The notes under the pieces: model-generated
Seen by the model: only the letters and a program-made list of their open reading frames with translations
Database searches by the model: none
Told to the model about the DNA's origin: nothing
Part shown: piece by piece, positions 33,881 through 45,492 of the stretch
How positions within the stretch are numbered: the stretch's first letter is position 1
Layout of the letters: every line of letters begins with the position of its first letter
Source: Drechslerella dactyloides
Lineage: Eukaryota > Ascomycota > Orbiliomycetes > Orbiliales > Orbiliaceae
Direction: 5' to 3'
DNA: 64,000 bases
NCBI GenBank assembly: GCA_020064725.1
Contig: JAGTWJ010000008.1
Coordinates: 1,302,001 to 1,366,000, forward strand
Made by a program: the position numbers and the translations under genes

Positions 33881-35990
33881 CCCTGTTCAGCAGGCCGGAA
33901 CCCCCCCCACGCGTCAAGACAAGCCCACGCGTAACGGCAGCCCTGTTCAGCAGGCAGCCCGCTTGAACTCACAGTCTCTCACGCGTCGGAAGCCAATGTC
34001 AAGCTTCTTCCCACCACTTCTTACCAACCCTTCTCAACGGCAGAGAAAGATCCTCAAATCGAATGAACTACCCGGTGTTAAGGAGCACCTTATCAATGCA
34101 GGAGCGGACATCAGAGCACTTTTAGAGCCATACAATCTTAATGATATAGGTGATACGCCCTCAATAAGCACAATAATTACGCAAGCTTAATTAGAAAGAC
34201 AAGTCAATCTGGAAACTCAATTCAGAAAGCAAAACAGATATTCTCTCGATCCAGAGCTAGATTGGGAAGAAAAGCCTATCTACAGAAAATATAATATTGA
34301 CGAGACCTCCTTCTGAACAAGAGGCTGCCCCCCACAAAAACTCGATTAGGTCTTTGTATAGAGAGTGATCTCCCACGGGATCTCCAGCTTGAATGGATAC
34401 GCCAGTAGACTACTTTGACTCCGTTCATAAAGGAACGAGAGCTCGTCTTCTGCCCATTTGAATACGCCAGTGTACGTGAGCAGAGGTTACGAAGGCTTCG
34501 TTATGCTGGGAGTTGCAGACCTTACTGACATTAGTGAAGCTGCGGAGAACCTCACAAGGATATCCAAAAAGAAACCATATAGCCTTGCTGCGTCTGGTAC
34601 TCCATCATTATACAAGCCCAAAAGATCCCCTAGGAAGCTCCATAAAACCTCCTCGGCATGCCCCACCTCTCCCTCCTCAGAGGACGAAGAGGACTACTAC
34701 TTTATCCACAAGTTCCCCAAACAGCTCGCCCTAGACCTCACCCGGCAGGGCAACGAAGGAGACCAACCCAATGAATTCTTGTCACGTCCGCCGAGAGCGT
34801 CCATCGAGCCCAGGCCCATCCTCTCCCCGGTTTCACGACGAGGAATAGCAGCCCGCACCACCCGTCCAACGGGATTGGCTTCGAGAGTCCACCCACGAGA
34901 GAAAAGCCCACCACCTATCCTCCCAGACCCAACCAACTTCCAAACAATCCTTAACACATCACAAGCCAACAGAAACAAGAAACCACAAATCTTTAAAGCT
35001 AAAATCAACAAAAATACACCCCCAGAGATCCCAGAGTTCCACTTATCAACCTTCTCCTTTTAAGAAGGAGTTGATGAAGTTTTTGGAGCAAAGGTAAAGG
35101 TGCTTCTCTGCCCCAGCTACTCAACTAAAGCCAGGGATGCTTTGCAAGCAATCACAGCCACTAGCAAGGTAATCCCAGAGAGCCCACCGTCTTCCCCACC
35201 ATCCATACTTCCAGAGCTCCTAGACCCGTGGACAACCCCACTCCCAGCATCACTAGAGATTGTCTTCCCAGCCCTAATCCCACTCCCAAACTTGCCTCTC
35301 ACACTCAACCTCCCTGTTCAACAGGAGGAAAACATCAACCAACTATCGATTTGGGACTGGAACCCCAAGCTTGACATCTCATTCCCAACTCTACAACCGA
35401 TAACCTACAACAACAACGACGTTATAATTTCCTCCCCAGATCTCACTCCAATCCCATCTCCAGCCCAGTCCCCTGTCTAACAGGCAGCTGAACCCAAAAA
35501 GGTTACATTCACCCCCGGTCTGATCCTCGGGCGTACCCCCTCCAAGGCCAGCAAGGCACCTAAGGGTATTCTCAAGGAAAGCCGGACATACGCCCAGCCA
35601 ACCAACACCAACAAAGCAGAGATTGAAGACACAACAATCAAAACCTAGAAAAAGAAAGTAGTTATCAACACAGCCGTAATCCTACATCTGAAGTTGTAAT
35701 TGCCAGACTACAACAAGTCAGACTCCAACATCGAGAATAATAGGTTGGTTAAACAGCTAACACACAAACAGAAACAAGCTTTTAAACGATGAGCAAGGGT
35801 AAAGCCATACAAACTGGCCAACATATACAAGGACATAGCCAAAACTGCTAAAGAACAAGGCGTATACACTGCAACATCAGACTCTACCACAGACGGTGTC
35901 TACTCAGAGTTTGAATTGGATAATCCCAAAGCCAACATATATATCAACAGCTGCAATTCTGGACAAAGTAAATATACTCTAACTTAGAAT
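33881..35990 (+). pseudogene. Decayed coding region, family unknown
   Basis: Three open stretches, 33963-34190, 34458-35063 and 35100-35480, lie in the same reading frame and are separated by stops. The frame stays protein-like past 35480 (KVTFTPGLILGRTPSKASK and PKGILKESRTYAQP). Several stops are TAA or TAG where CAA or CAG is plausible, as after RIP. Between 34.3 and 34.5 kb the protein-like frame switches, so there is also at least one frameshift. The product would be Pro/Ser-rich with an N-terminal block (FFPPLLTNPSQRQRKILKSN). PVQQ-type words recur and come from a palindromic DNA word. No RT, integrase or transposase motif is visible. Its place at the edge of the AT isochore suggests a transposon-borne or captured gene, but I cannot name it. 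Confidence 0.55.
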
Positions 35991-36294
35991 AATATAGATG
36001 GAAATTCTGCCTAAAACAGATAATAGAATTAGACTTACAGCTAGTATCATAGCTTATATATAAATCCTTAATAATTTAAGCTACAATACAGTACCCCCTA
36101 GATTAATGCAGTTAGTAGAAACCTATTTTTTCTTTTATCCTATTAATATATCCTCCCACTCCCATAAAACCTTAATCCAGAAACAGAAGAAGAAACCTAC
36201 TCACAGTACTAAGGACACTATTAGACTATTCACAACAGCCTTCAGAGTTAACCATCTCAATTAGGGTGTCCCAGATTTACCTATTCAACAGGGA
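33881..36294. repeat. Recurring CCTGTTCAACAGG-like palindrome
   Basis: CCCTGTTCAGCAGG at 33881-33894 and 33941-33954, CCCTGTTCAACAGG at 35312-35325, CCCTGTCTAACAGG at 35471-35484 and CCTATTCAACAGGG near 36280-36293. The core CCTGTT-cAACAGG is self-complementary. In the coding frame it encodes PVQQ. Confidence 0.7.
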
Positions 36295-36699
36295 TCTTAA
36301 GCATTATCATCCCAGTCTATTCCAATAACCCAAGCTATATCAACCTCATCCCCTCTATCCAATCCAGAAACCCCTTCTCCCCTATTCAACCCGGACTTCG
36401 CCAATTACCACAAATCATCTATAGGATATGAGTAGGTTGTAGGATAGAGATGAATTGTCTAGAGGGCAGTGGGGAGCTGCCCGAGGTATGCTACCTACAA
36501 GGACTGACTAAACAATCTGTATATACATACCTATATAAAAATTTAATAATACTATATCCCCATTTTTTCTTTAATATAGGTATAATATAAATAAATGGGC
36601 TAAAATAAAAAAATATTAGATATTAAATATGCTATATTAGGGATAAAAATAATTATATTATATATAAATTAAAGAAATTAAAATTAATAAGACTATTAT

Positions 36700-37314
36700 T
36701 GTTACACTTTGGCCCAGGACTGGGTTAAACGCACTTTACTATAAAATCCCTGACTCTTAATCACTACTATATAAATTTCTTAATAGAAAAAGATAAATAT
36801 ATACTAAATATAATAATAACTATTAGAATAGAATATATAATAATAATAATAAAATAGACTATTTATTAAGATATTATAATTTAGATATTAATTAATAAAA
36901 TCTAAAAGAAAGTTATTAATTAATTAATAAAATAGATTAATTAAATATATAATATCTAATATATAAAATAATAAAAATATATTAATATATTATCTAAATA
37001 GTTTATAACTTAATACTCTACTAAAAATTAATCTATAATCTATAATCTATAATTTTATTATATATTCTAACTTATTATAATAACTTTTATTCTAAAAAAA
37101 AAAATAATATAAATTATTTTTCTATATAATAGTATATTTTATATAATTCTAGTTTTTATATAAGATATATTTATATAAATATATATTTAATATAAAAATT
37201 TAATTTATAAAATATATAAATATATTATTATTTTATATATTAAGTAGATTAGATATTAATATAAAAATCTAATTTATATAAAATATTTAGATATTATATT
37301 ATTATTTTATAATA
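36700..37314 (-). repeat. Gypsy LTR, minus orientation (3' LTR of a copy lying to its right)
   Basis: It begins TGTTACACTTTGGCCCAGG and ends in a RIP-altered form of TTATCCCATAACA. The sequence after it (TTATTCTTTTTTTTATTAG) is the complement of a damaged polypurine tract, so the element body extends to the right and reads on the minus strand. The same arrangement is seen at 60377-61078. Confidence 0.75.
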
Positions 37315-37428
37315 TTATTCTTTTTTTTATTAGAATTAATAGTATATTAATTTAGATATAAATATTAATAATATAAAATAAAATAATATAGGTTTTTTAT
37401 ATATAATAGAATTAAATAATTAGATATA

Positions 37429-39321
37429 ACGTATTCCACAAGCGAGCGAACACCCCAAGCGAGCGAACACCCCACCAAGTGACTTCACCCCCTTTTCTCC
37501 TTTACTATCACCTACATCCACAACTACTATAATAACAGCCTCTACAACTAAATTCTGAATAATCTTAGCTATTAGAATTTTAGAAAAAAACAAAAAATTA
37601 AATACTACAGCAATAACTAAATTATATAATATTCCTTGAATAATTTTTGTCCACCAATATAATAGACACCTTTTATAAAACAATAATATACTAAAATCAC
37701 AGAATCTTATACAATTAGAAAAAGATACTATTATCTAGTATATACTTAAACTATATACACAATCTTTTCATCCTAAATTAAATAATATAGAAGATATAAC
37801 CAACCAGCTGCTATCAACATATACTAGCAATAGCTCACATCATATTAGCAAAAACTAGACAATAAATTTTGTAAAACACCATCCAGAACTCCAAATGTAC
37901 TTATCCAAAAAGTACAATTACCAACAAACTAAATACAAAAATTATAAGTTTATCAATAATTAATTACAGTTTGTACAAGCTGTAAAAGTCAAATATAGTA
38001 TTATAAATAATAATATATACAATTTCAATAAAATAAACTTCACAATGGGCATAATCTCCTTTATTATAATTATTACAGGTACCAAAACCCATAATAAAAC
38101 AAAGCTGGTATAGCCTAAGAACCACAAATAAGTAACAATTATTCAAAGAATATATACAAAAAATTAAATAGTACCATTATTTATTATCCTAACTAACAAA
38201 TACCACCTAGCTAGTTAGTATATAGAAACCAACTTACCAAAAGACTAGGTTATTACATTCTCTGATAATAACTGGACAACAAATAAACTTACTATAGAGT
38301 AGATAAAGTATTTCAATTAATTTACAGCACAACACTATATTTCAGACTACCAGCTATTAGTTTTAGATAGCCATAAAAGCTATTATTCAGTTGTCTTCGA
38401 ACTTTACTACCAAGAACACAAAATTATTATAGTCTATATACCACCACATTCTTCACATCTTTTTCAGCTGTTGGATATTAGATACTTTAAACCATTAAAA
38501 TAGGCATATAGTCGCCAGATAGAAGACTTAGTACATACAGATATCAACCATATTAGTAAGCTAAAATTCCTTTCTAAATTCCATAAAGCATTTACTACTA
38601 CAATAATATCTAAGAATATATACAACAGCTTTACTAGAACTAAAATTATACTTTTTAATCTTAATAAGGTCCTCTCAAAACTAAATATCCAGTTACCAAC
38701 ACCTACCCCAATAAATTCACACCTTAGTACTACACATATAACAGCTACCTAGACAACAAAAACACCAATAAACCCTTCAGAAACTGGCTTATAATTAGAG
38801 CTTATCAAAAACCAGATTATCCAGCATCTAAATAGCTTTTTAATATCATTACTAGCTACTATAAACCAGTTCACTAAAAGAATATAGATAATAATATATT
38901 AATTAACACTTATATAAACAGAGAATACAACACTATACTCTATAAATTAGGTATTATTTAAACATTAGCAAACAAAAAGACAATATATACAACAAAAAAA
39001 CACATTTACCATACACTAGGCTAATAAAATCCTAGATAATAATATTATAGATAGATAGGATAAGTAGATAGAATATCTAAACTACTAGAGTAATCCCCAG
39101 TTAAAAACTACTTTTAGGAAAATATTGTACTATAGCTACTATAATAAGCCCAGCCATAATATCTAAACTTATCAAAAGGTATTTTGAGGATTAAGACTAG
39201 TATAGTATAAATTTCCCACACCATCTTAGCAGTAGTATGGTAGTAAAGATGATATTTTTATTAGGGTGGGGTGGGGAGGGTGTTCGCTCGCTTGGGGTGT
39301 TCGCTCGCTTGTGGAATACAT
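37429..39321 (+). mobile_element. Fot1/pogo-type DNA transposon (copy 1), transposase decayed
   Basis: 1893 bp with 44-bp terminal inverted repeats starting ACGTATTCCAC (ATGTATTCCAC at the right end after one transition). TA lies on both sides (37427-37428 and 39322-39323). Each repeat contains AAGCGAGCGAACACCCC twice in tandem. The interior encodes, on the plus strand and with many stops, a DDE transposase of pogo/Fot1 type. Recognisable parts are QLLVLDSHKSYYS, VYIPPHSSHLFQLLDIRYF (39 kb side of 38.3), and IILFNLNKVLSKLNIQLPTP near 38.65 kb. The second catalytic Asp context (LDSHKSYY) is still readable. Stops of TAG/TAA type where CAG/CAA or TGG are expected point to RIP. It is inserted in a gypsy copy. 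Confidence 0.85.
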
Positions 39322-39782
39322 TAATATAATTTAATTTATTTTCTTTAAATAATCTTTAGGTTTTTTTTTTTTTTAATATATTTTTTATATAATATAATTC
39401 TATTATATTTATTAATTGTTATAAAAAATCTGTTTTTAAATATTATATTAAATAGGTTTGTTAGATTAAAAAGTAAAATTAATATTTTATTATTATATAT
39501 AAGTTTTATAATAAAAAAAATATTAATTATTTTGTTTTTTTTGTTTAAAATTAGAAATATATATTTTATATATATTTTAATAATAATTGTATTATAATTT
39601 CTAAATATAAATATTTTTTTTTTTTAAATTCCCTTATTAATAAATATTAATATAATTATAATAGATTGAATTCTTTAACAAATCTAAAAAAAAAAAAAAA
39701 GAAATTAAAATTTTTAAAAATTAAATAAGTTAAATTATTAAAAGCTATTTCTAAAATTACTAAAATATTTTTTTAGATTTTT

Positions 39783-39880
39783 TATATTAAAAAAAAAGTA
39801 TCTTTTTTTAATATTAAATTAAATAAAATTATATATTAAAAAAAAAGTATCTTTTTTTAATATTAAATTAAATAAAATTA
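39783..39880. repeat. 49-bp tandem duplication
   Basis: Two head-to-tail copies with a period of 49 bp (starting at 39783 and 39832) in AT-only sequence containing AAAAGTATCTTTTTTTAATA. The parallel region near 61.7 kb does not show the duplication clearly. Confidence 0.75.
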
Positions 39881-40087
39881 TATATTAAAAAAAGAAGTTT
39901 ATTAAAAAATAAAAAACTTTTAAATATAAAATTAAAATATTTTTAAAAAATATTTAAAATCTAGAATCTTTTGATTTTAAAATTTTTCTAAATAATAATA
40001 GTATAAATTTTAATATTTAATATAATATTCTTTTAATATATATATATTACTAAATATAGTTAATATTAATTTATACTATATTATATA

Positions 40088-41184
40088 ACGTGTATGATAA
40101 GCGACCGGATCAGACAAGCGACCGGATCACCTCGCAGTCAAACACCCCACTAAAAACCATTTATTTAATATTATAATAAATATCTATTATAAAATTATAA
40201 AAAAAAATACTTTAAAATAAATATATATTCAAAGAGATTAATTATCATTTTTTTAATTTTTTAATATTAATATTAAATTAATAATAATTATTTTAAATAT
40301 TATAAAAAACAACACAAACTTTTAGGTGTTTGACTGTAAATATCTAAGTAATTTATAAATAAAAACTTCTAAAAATTGAAGATATAATAAATTATTATAT
40401 AATCTAGGATTATAGAGAGTTCTAGCTTATTATATTAAAAATTAGGCTTTATAAAGGTGGCTAAAGTTGGTACAATACATCCAACTATTTTTTAAAAATT
40501 ATATATAAAAATATTATAAAAAAATTTTTAAAAAATTTAGTTTAATTTTAATATATTAAAAATTTATTATTTTATTTTTTTGAAATTTTTTTATATATTA
40601 TATAATTTAATATTAATATTTTTAATTTCTATTATAAAAAATTATAAAAAATTGAATTTTCGACAAAAAAAATTAAAAAAAATTAGAAAAATTATAATTT
40701 AATCTTATTTAATCTAATATTAATTTTTTTAATTTTTTTTATAATATTTTTATATATAATTATTTAAAAAAATAGCTGGTGTGTTGTTGGTGTGTTGTAC
40801 CAACTTTAACCACTTTTATTAAGCTTAATTTTTAATATAATAAACTAAAACTCTCTATAATCCTAGATTATATAATAATTTATTATATCTTCAATTTTTA
40901 GAAGTTTTTATTTATAAATTACTTAGATATTTACAGTCAAACACCTAAAAGTTTGTGTTGTTTTTTATAATATTTAAAATAATTATTATTAATTTAATAT
41001 TAATATTAAAAAATTAAAAAAATGATAATTAATCTCTTTGAATATATATTTATTTTAAAGTATTTTTTTTTATAATTTTATAATAGATATTTATTATAAT
41101 ATTAAATAAAAGGTGTTTGGTGGGGTGTTTGACTGAGTGGGGTGATCCGGTCGCTTGTCTGATCCGGTCGCTTATCATACACGT
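40088..41184. mobile_element. Foldback (long inverted repeat) element, copy 1
   Basis: 1097 bp, bordered by TA (40086-40087 and 41185-41186). Its two arms of roughly 420 bp are near-perfect inverted copies around an AT-rich centre of about 230 bp. Each end starts ACGTGTATGATAAGCG and carries AAGCGACCGGATCA twice, 19 bp apart. GTCAAACACC follows the end repeat and recurs inverted about 190 bp further in (GGTGTTTGACTG). No coding frame. The unoccupied target is preserved at 61901-61912 (TATACACATAATTTT), which proves insertion at a TA-type site. Arms differ by a short insertion near the inner end (longer on the right). Confidence 0.9.
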
Positions 41185-41323
41185 TATATAATTTTAAAAA
41201 TTGTTTTATAAGATTTTATTATATAGAAAAAAATAAAATAAATAAATTTATTAACTTTATAATTTCATTTCTTTTATTTATTTATGGTTTTTATTTTTTT
41301 TATTTATTATTAAAGCTCGAAAT

Positions 41324-41345
41324 GGTTCTAGGTTAACCTGGAACC
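41324..41345. repeat. 22-bp near-perfect palindrome
   Basis: GGTTCTAGGTTAACCTGGAA plus CC reads the same on both strands except for one mismatched pair. It stands out as GC-containing DNA inside AT-only sequence. Confidence 0.8.
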
Positions 41346-43614
41346 TGTAGGTTGTGTTGTACCAAGAAACTGAACTGGTCTAATCTAAAAACTAGTGTAA
41401 ATTAGAAAATGGTTTTAAATAGGTAATTAAAAAATAGGTTTTTTTCTAATTCAATTGGTTTTTAAACTAGATTATTTATTTTTAAAAGTTAATTATATAC
41501 TAAGACTAAAATATATATAAAATAATAAATATTTTTAAAAAAATTTAATAAATTAAAATTTTAAAAATAAATATTATAATATATATAAAATAATATTAAA
41601 ATTAAATTTATTTAATTATTTAAATAATTTATTAAAATTAGGAGTTAGATTAATTGGAGAATAGTAAAAACAACTAAATTAATATTTAAATATTTAAAAA
41701 AAAAAACCTAAAAAATAATAATAAAAAATTTCTTTTATTCTTAATTATAAAATCAATAATTTCTTTATTAAAAAAAAGTTTAAAAATTAGCTAGGTTATT
41801 TTAGAAAGATTAAGAGTTAATATTATTAATATTAATATTATAATAGTATAATATTTTTACTTTTTTTAAATTATATATATTAAATCTATTTATACTGGTT
41901 TTAAGTCTAAGATAAATAATAATCTATTAATTTTGTAGTAAAAAAAAAAAAAGAATTTAATTATATATATAAGAATAATAAGTCTTTTTTTAGAATATTA
42001 CTTAATTTTTATTATTTTTATTAAATTAAAAAAAAAAAAAATATATAATCTTATATTATATATTTAAAAAAAAAAGTAGCTTTAAAAATCCTATAAATTA
42101 TTTTTTAATAAGAATAATAAGATCTTATTTTCTAAAAAAAAATTAAAGATTAATTATAAATAAAGAAACTTATAATAGAAGATTTAAAAAAATAGTTTAC
42201 AAGATAATAATTCTTTTTTTATATAAGATGGTTTTTGTATATAAAATAATAAATAAAATAATAAATAGTAGGATTTTAAAGTTATTAAAAAATAGAAGAA
42301 TAATTTTTCTTTTAGTTAATAATAGATTAGTATTATTAATAAATAATACAAAAGATTTATAAAAGAATTAATTAAAAATTTTTTTTAATTTCTTTAAATT
42401 ATTTTTTAAAGATTCTAACTTTTTATTACTAAAAAGATCTATTAATAATAGTAAGTTTTTAAAATAAATACTAAAACTATTATTATTATTAAAAATAATT
42501 AGATATTAATAGTATTTTATTAGTTTGGTATTATTATTATTAATATTATTTAAAAAAAAAATTTTATTACTATTAACATCTTTATATATTTCTTTATATT
42601 TTTAATATTATTTTTATCCTTTTTATTTTTTTTTAGTTAAAAACTTTTATTTATATTTATTTTTTTTTTATTTTTTTTAAAACTAGATATATAGGTGTCT
42701 GATTTTAAAAGTTAACATCTTATTTAAATAAATCTTATATTTATAAATAATAAAAAAGAGATAATAATAAATTTATATATTTTTTAGTTTGATTATTTAG
42801 TATTTTCTATATATTATATATATATTTAAAATTATAATAAAAATAAAAATATTAATAATATAATTAAATTTAATAAAATAAAATAAAATATATTTTTAAA
42901 TTAAGTAATTAAAAATTATTTTATTATTTTTTATAGAATATTAAATATATTAATTATAAAATAAAAATTTAGAATATTATTAATATTATATATAATATCT
43001 TAGACTATTTTTATAAATAATAATTTTAGTAAAACTATATTTATAAATTTTTATTATTATTATATTTTTTATAAAGTTTTAATTATAAAATTATTTTAAT
43101 ATTATTATATTTATAAAATAATAGTAATTTATATATATAAAATTTAATATTTATTTTTTAGTTTAGTATATTTTTTTTTTTAAATAATATAGGTTTTATT
43201 GTTATAATAATTTTGTAAGATATTTTTCTATTTTTATTAAATTGTTTATTTTTATTATTTTTATTAAGTTTTTTATTTTTATTATTATTATTAATTTATT
43301 TATTTTTATTATCTTTATTAAGATACTTATTTTTATTATTATTATTAGTTTGTTTATATTTTTTACTATTTTTAATTATATATTTTAGGAATATTATGAA
43401 AAATTAAAATATAATAAAAACTATAATAAAATAATATAAGATTATAGATTTTTTAAATAATAAAAAAAATTATGATAAAAAGATCTTAAAATTTTAAAAA
43501 ATTTAAAATAAAAATAGGATAAAATTTTATATATAGATAATAAAAAAGTTATAAATCTAGTTTATTTTATAATATATATATTTAATATATAGAAATTTAT
43601 AAATAAGATATTAT

Positions 43615-44229
43615 TGTTATGGGATAACAAGCGCAGCACCCGAATATCCTGTACAGACTGGATTCCCATACTAACACCCGGTCCACCCAGCATACAAAAT
43701 AACAGTATATTTATATATTTTATAAATTGATTTTCTATATTAAATACATATTTATATAAATATACCTTATATAAATATTAAAATTATATAAGATATACTA
43801 TTATATAGAAAAATAATTTATATAATTTTTTTTTTAAAATAGGAGTTGTTATATTAAATTAAAAGTATATAATAAGTTATAGATTATAAATTATAGATTA
43901 ATTTTTAATAGAGTTATAAATTATAAACTATTTAAATAATATATTAATATATTTTTATTATTTTATATATCAGATATTATATATTTAATTAGTCTACTTT
44001 ATTAATTAATTAATAACTTTTTTTTAGATTTTATTAGTTAATATTTAAACTATAGTATTTTAATAAATAATTTATTCTATTATTATTATTATATATTTTA
44101 TTTTAATAATTATTATTATATCTAATATATATTTATCTTTTTCTATTAAAAAATCTATATAATAGTAACTAAGAGTTAGAGATTTTAAAATAAAATATAT
44201 TTAATTTAATTTTAGGTTAAAATATAATA
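43615..44229 (+). repeat. Gypsy LTR, plus orientation (5' LTR of a truncated copy)
   Basis: It starts TGTTATGGGATAACAAGCGC and ends in a RIP-altered form of GAAGTGTAACA. It is followed at 44230-44829 by sequence matching the first 600 bp of the internal region of the fuller copy (46123-46720). The copy is then cut by another LTR at 44830. Confidence 0.8.
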
Positions 44230-44829
44230 TTTTGACTAATTATTTTTAATAAATAAAAAGAAATAATAAATATATAATAATTTTTAATACAATTTATAAA
44301 TTTTCTATAATATATAAAGATAATATAAAATTTTATAATATAGAATTATAAAAATAGCTTATAAATAACAGTAACTTTAAATTAATATTAAATAATAAAA
44401 ATAAAGAATATAAAAGATTTATTAATAATTTTTATATCCTAAGAATATATAAATAAAAAATAATTATAATAATAATTTAGATAATACTATATATATAAAA
44501 AAGTAATAATATAATAAATCCTAATCTTTTTAAATTAATCAGTAAATATATAGATAATTTATAAGAATACTAAGATAAATTGATAATAGATATTAGAATA
44601 TAAGTCTTAAAAGAATAAATAGTACTATAATAAAAATAAAAAATAATACTAAGTAAAAGTTAAAGCAGAGTTTTAAGATAATATAATAAAAAATATTTAT
44701 AGCATATTAATAATATATATAAATAATTTTAATAATAATTAATAATATTAAAATAATTATGTTGAGAAATTTTAAAGAAATGGTAGAATATATTAAAACT
44801 TTAATTAATATTCAAATAAATAATATTAT
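44230..44829 (+). mobile_element. 5' internal fragment of a gypsy copy
   Basis: Aligns with 46123-46720, for example AAATGGTAGAATATATTAAA against AAATGGTGGAATATATCAAA, and stops where the minus-orientation LTR at 44830 begins. Confidence 0.7.
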
Positions 44830-45492
44830 TGTTACACTTCGGCCCAGGACCGGGTCAAATGTACTTCACTCTAAAGTCCCTAATTCTTAGTTACTATTAT
44901 ACAGGGTTCTTAATAAAAAAAGATAAATATATATTAAATACAATAATAACTATAGAATAAAGTATATAATAATAATAATAAATAAATTAACTATTAAGAT
45001 ATTATAGTTTTAAATATTAATTAATAATTTTTAAGAAAAAAACTATTAGTTCTAAAATAAAATATACTAATTATATATATAATATTTTAATATATAAAAT
45101 AATAAAAATATATTAATATATTATTTAAGTGGTTTAATATTTATTTTACCTAGTACTTAACTAAATACTAAGTATTCTAAGTATTAAATATTTATATATT
45201 TATAAATTATTATAGTAACTTCTATTTAAAAAGAAATATTATAATAGTAATATTCTTTTATAATAATATTTTTTTATATAATCTAAAATTCTATATAATT
45301 TTATTATTTGTATAATCTTGTTTTTTATATAGTCTAGTCTATTATATAAATTGGTAGTCTATATAAAATAAATTTATATAGTTATATATCTTATATAAAA
45401 ATCTATTCTATATAATATATAAATATATTATTACTTTATATATTATATAAGAAGGATATTTGTATAAAAACCAAATCTATATAGGTTATTTG
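44830..45492 (-). repeat. Gypsy LTR, minus orientation, truncated
   Basis: Starts TGTTACACTTCGGCCCAGGA. It breaks off at GGTTATTTG, about 25 bp before the expected ...TTATCCCATAACA end, where the plus-orientation LTR of the next element begins. No internal sequence follows, so it is a solo or cut LTR. Confidence 0.75.

Larger units (their letters stand above)
37315..43614 (-). mobile_element. Degenerate 3' internal part of a minus-strand gypsy copy, with two insertions
   Basis: The pieces at 37315-37428, 39322-40087 and 41185 onward match the region right of 61064 in order, for example around 39960-40085 against 61785-61905, and 41187-41290 against 61911-62010. The pogo element at 37429 and the foldback at 40088 interrupt it. 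Beyond about 41.3 kb the match fades. What follows to 43.6 kb is AT-rich with no recognisable domain, apart from a 22-bp palindrome (41324-41345) and TTTATTTTTATTATT tandem-like repeats (43220-43380). Confidence 0.55.

Noticed and set aside
37429..37474. CRISPR-like or iteron-like reading of the doubled AAGCGAGCG words
   Set aside because: Only two units occur, they sit exactly at transposon ends in inverted orientation, and the organism is a fungus.
43220..43380. TTTATTTTTATTATT repeats as a satellite or origin
   Set aside because: The units are irregular and made only of A and T in a RIP-damaged region; drift and low complexity explain them.
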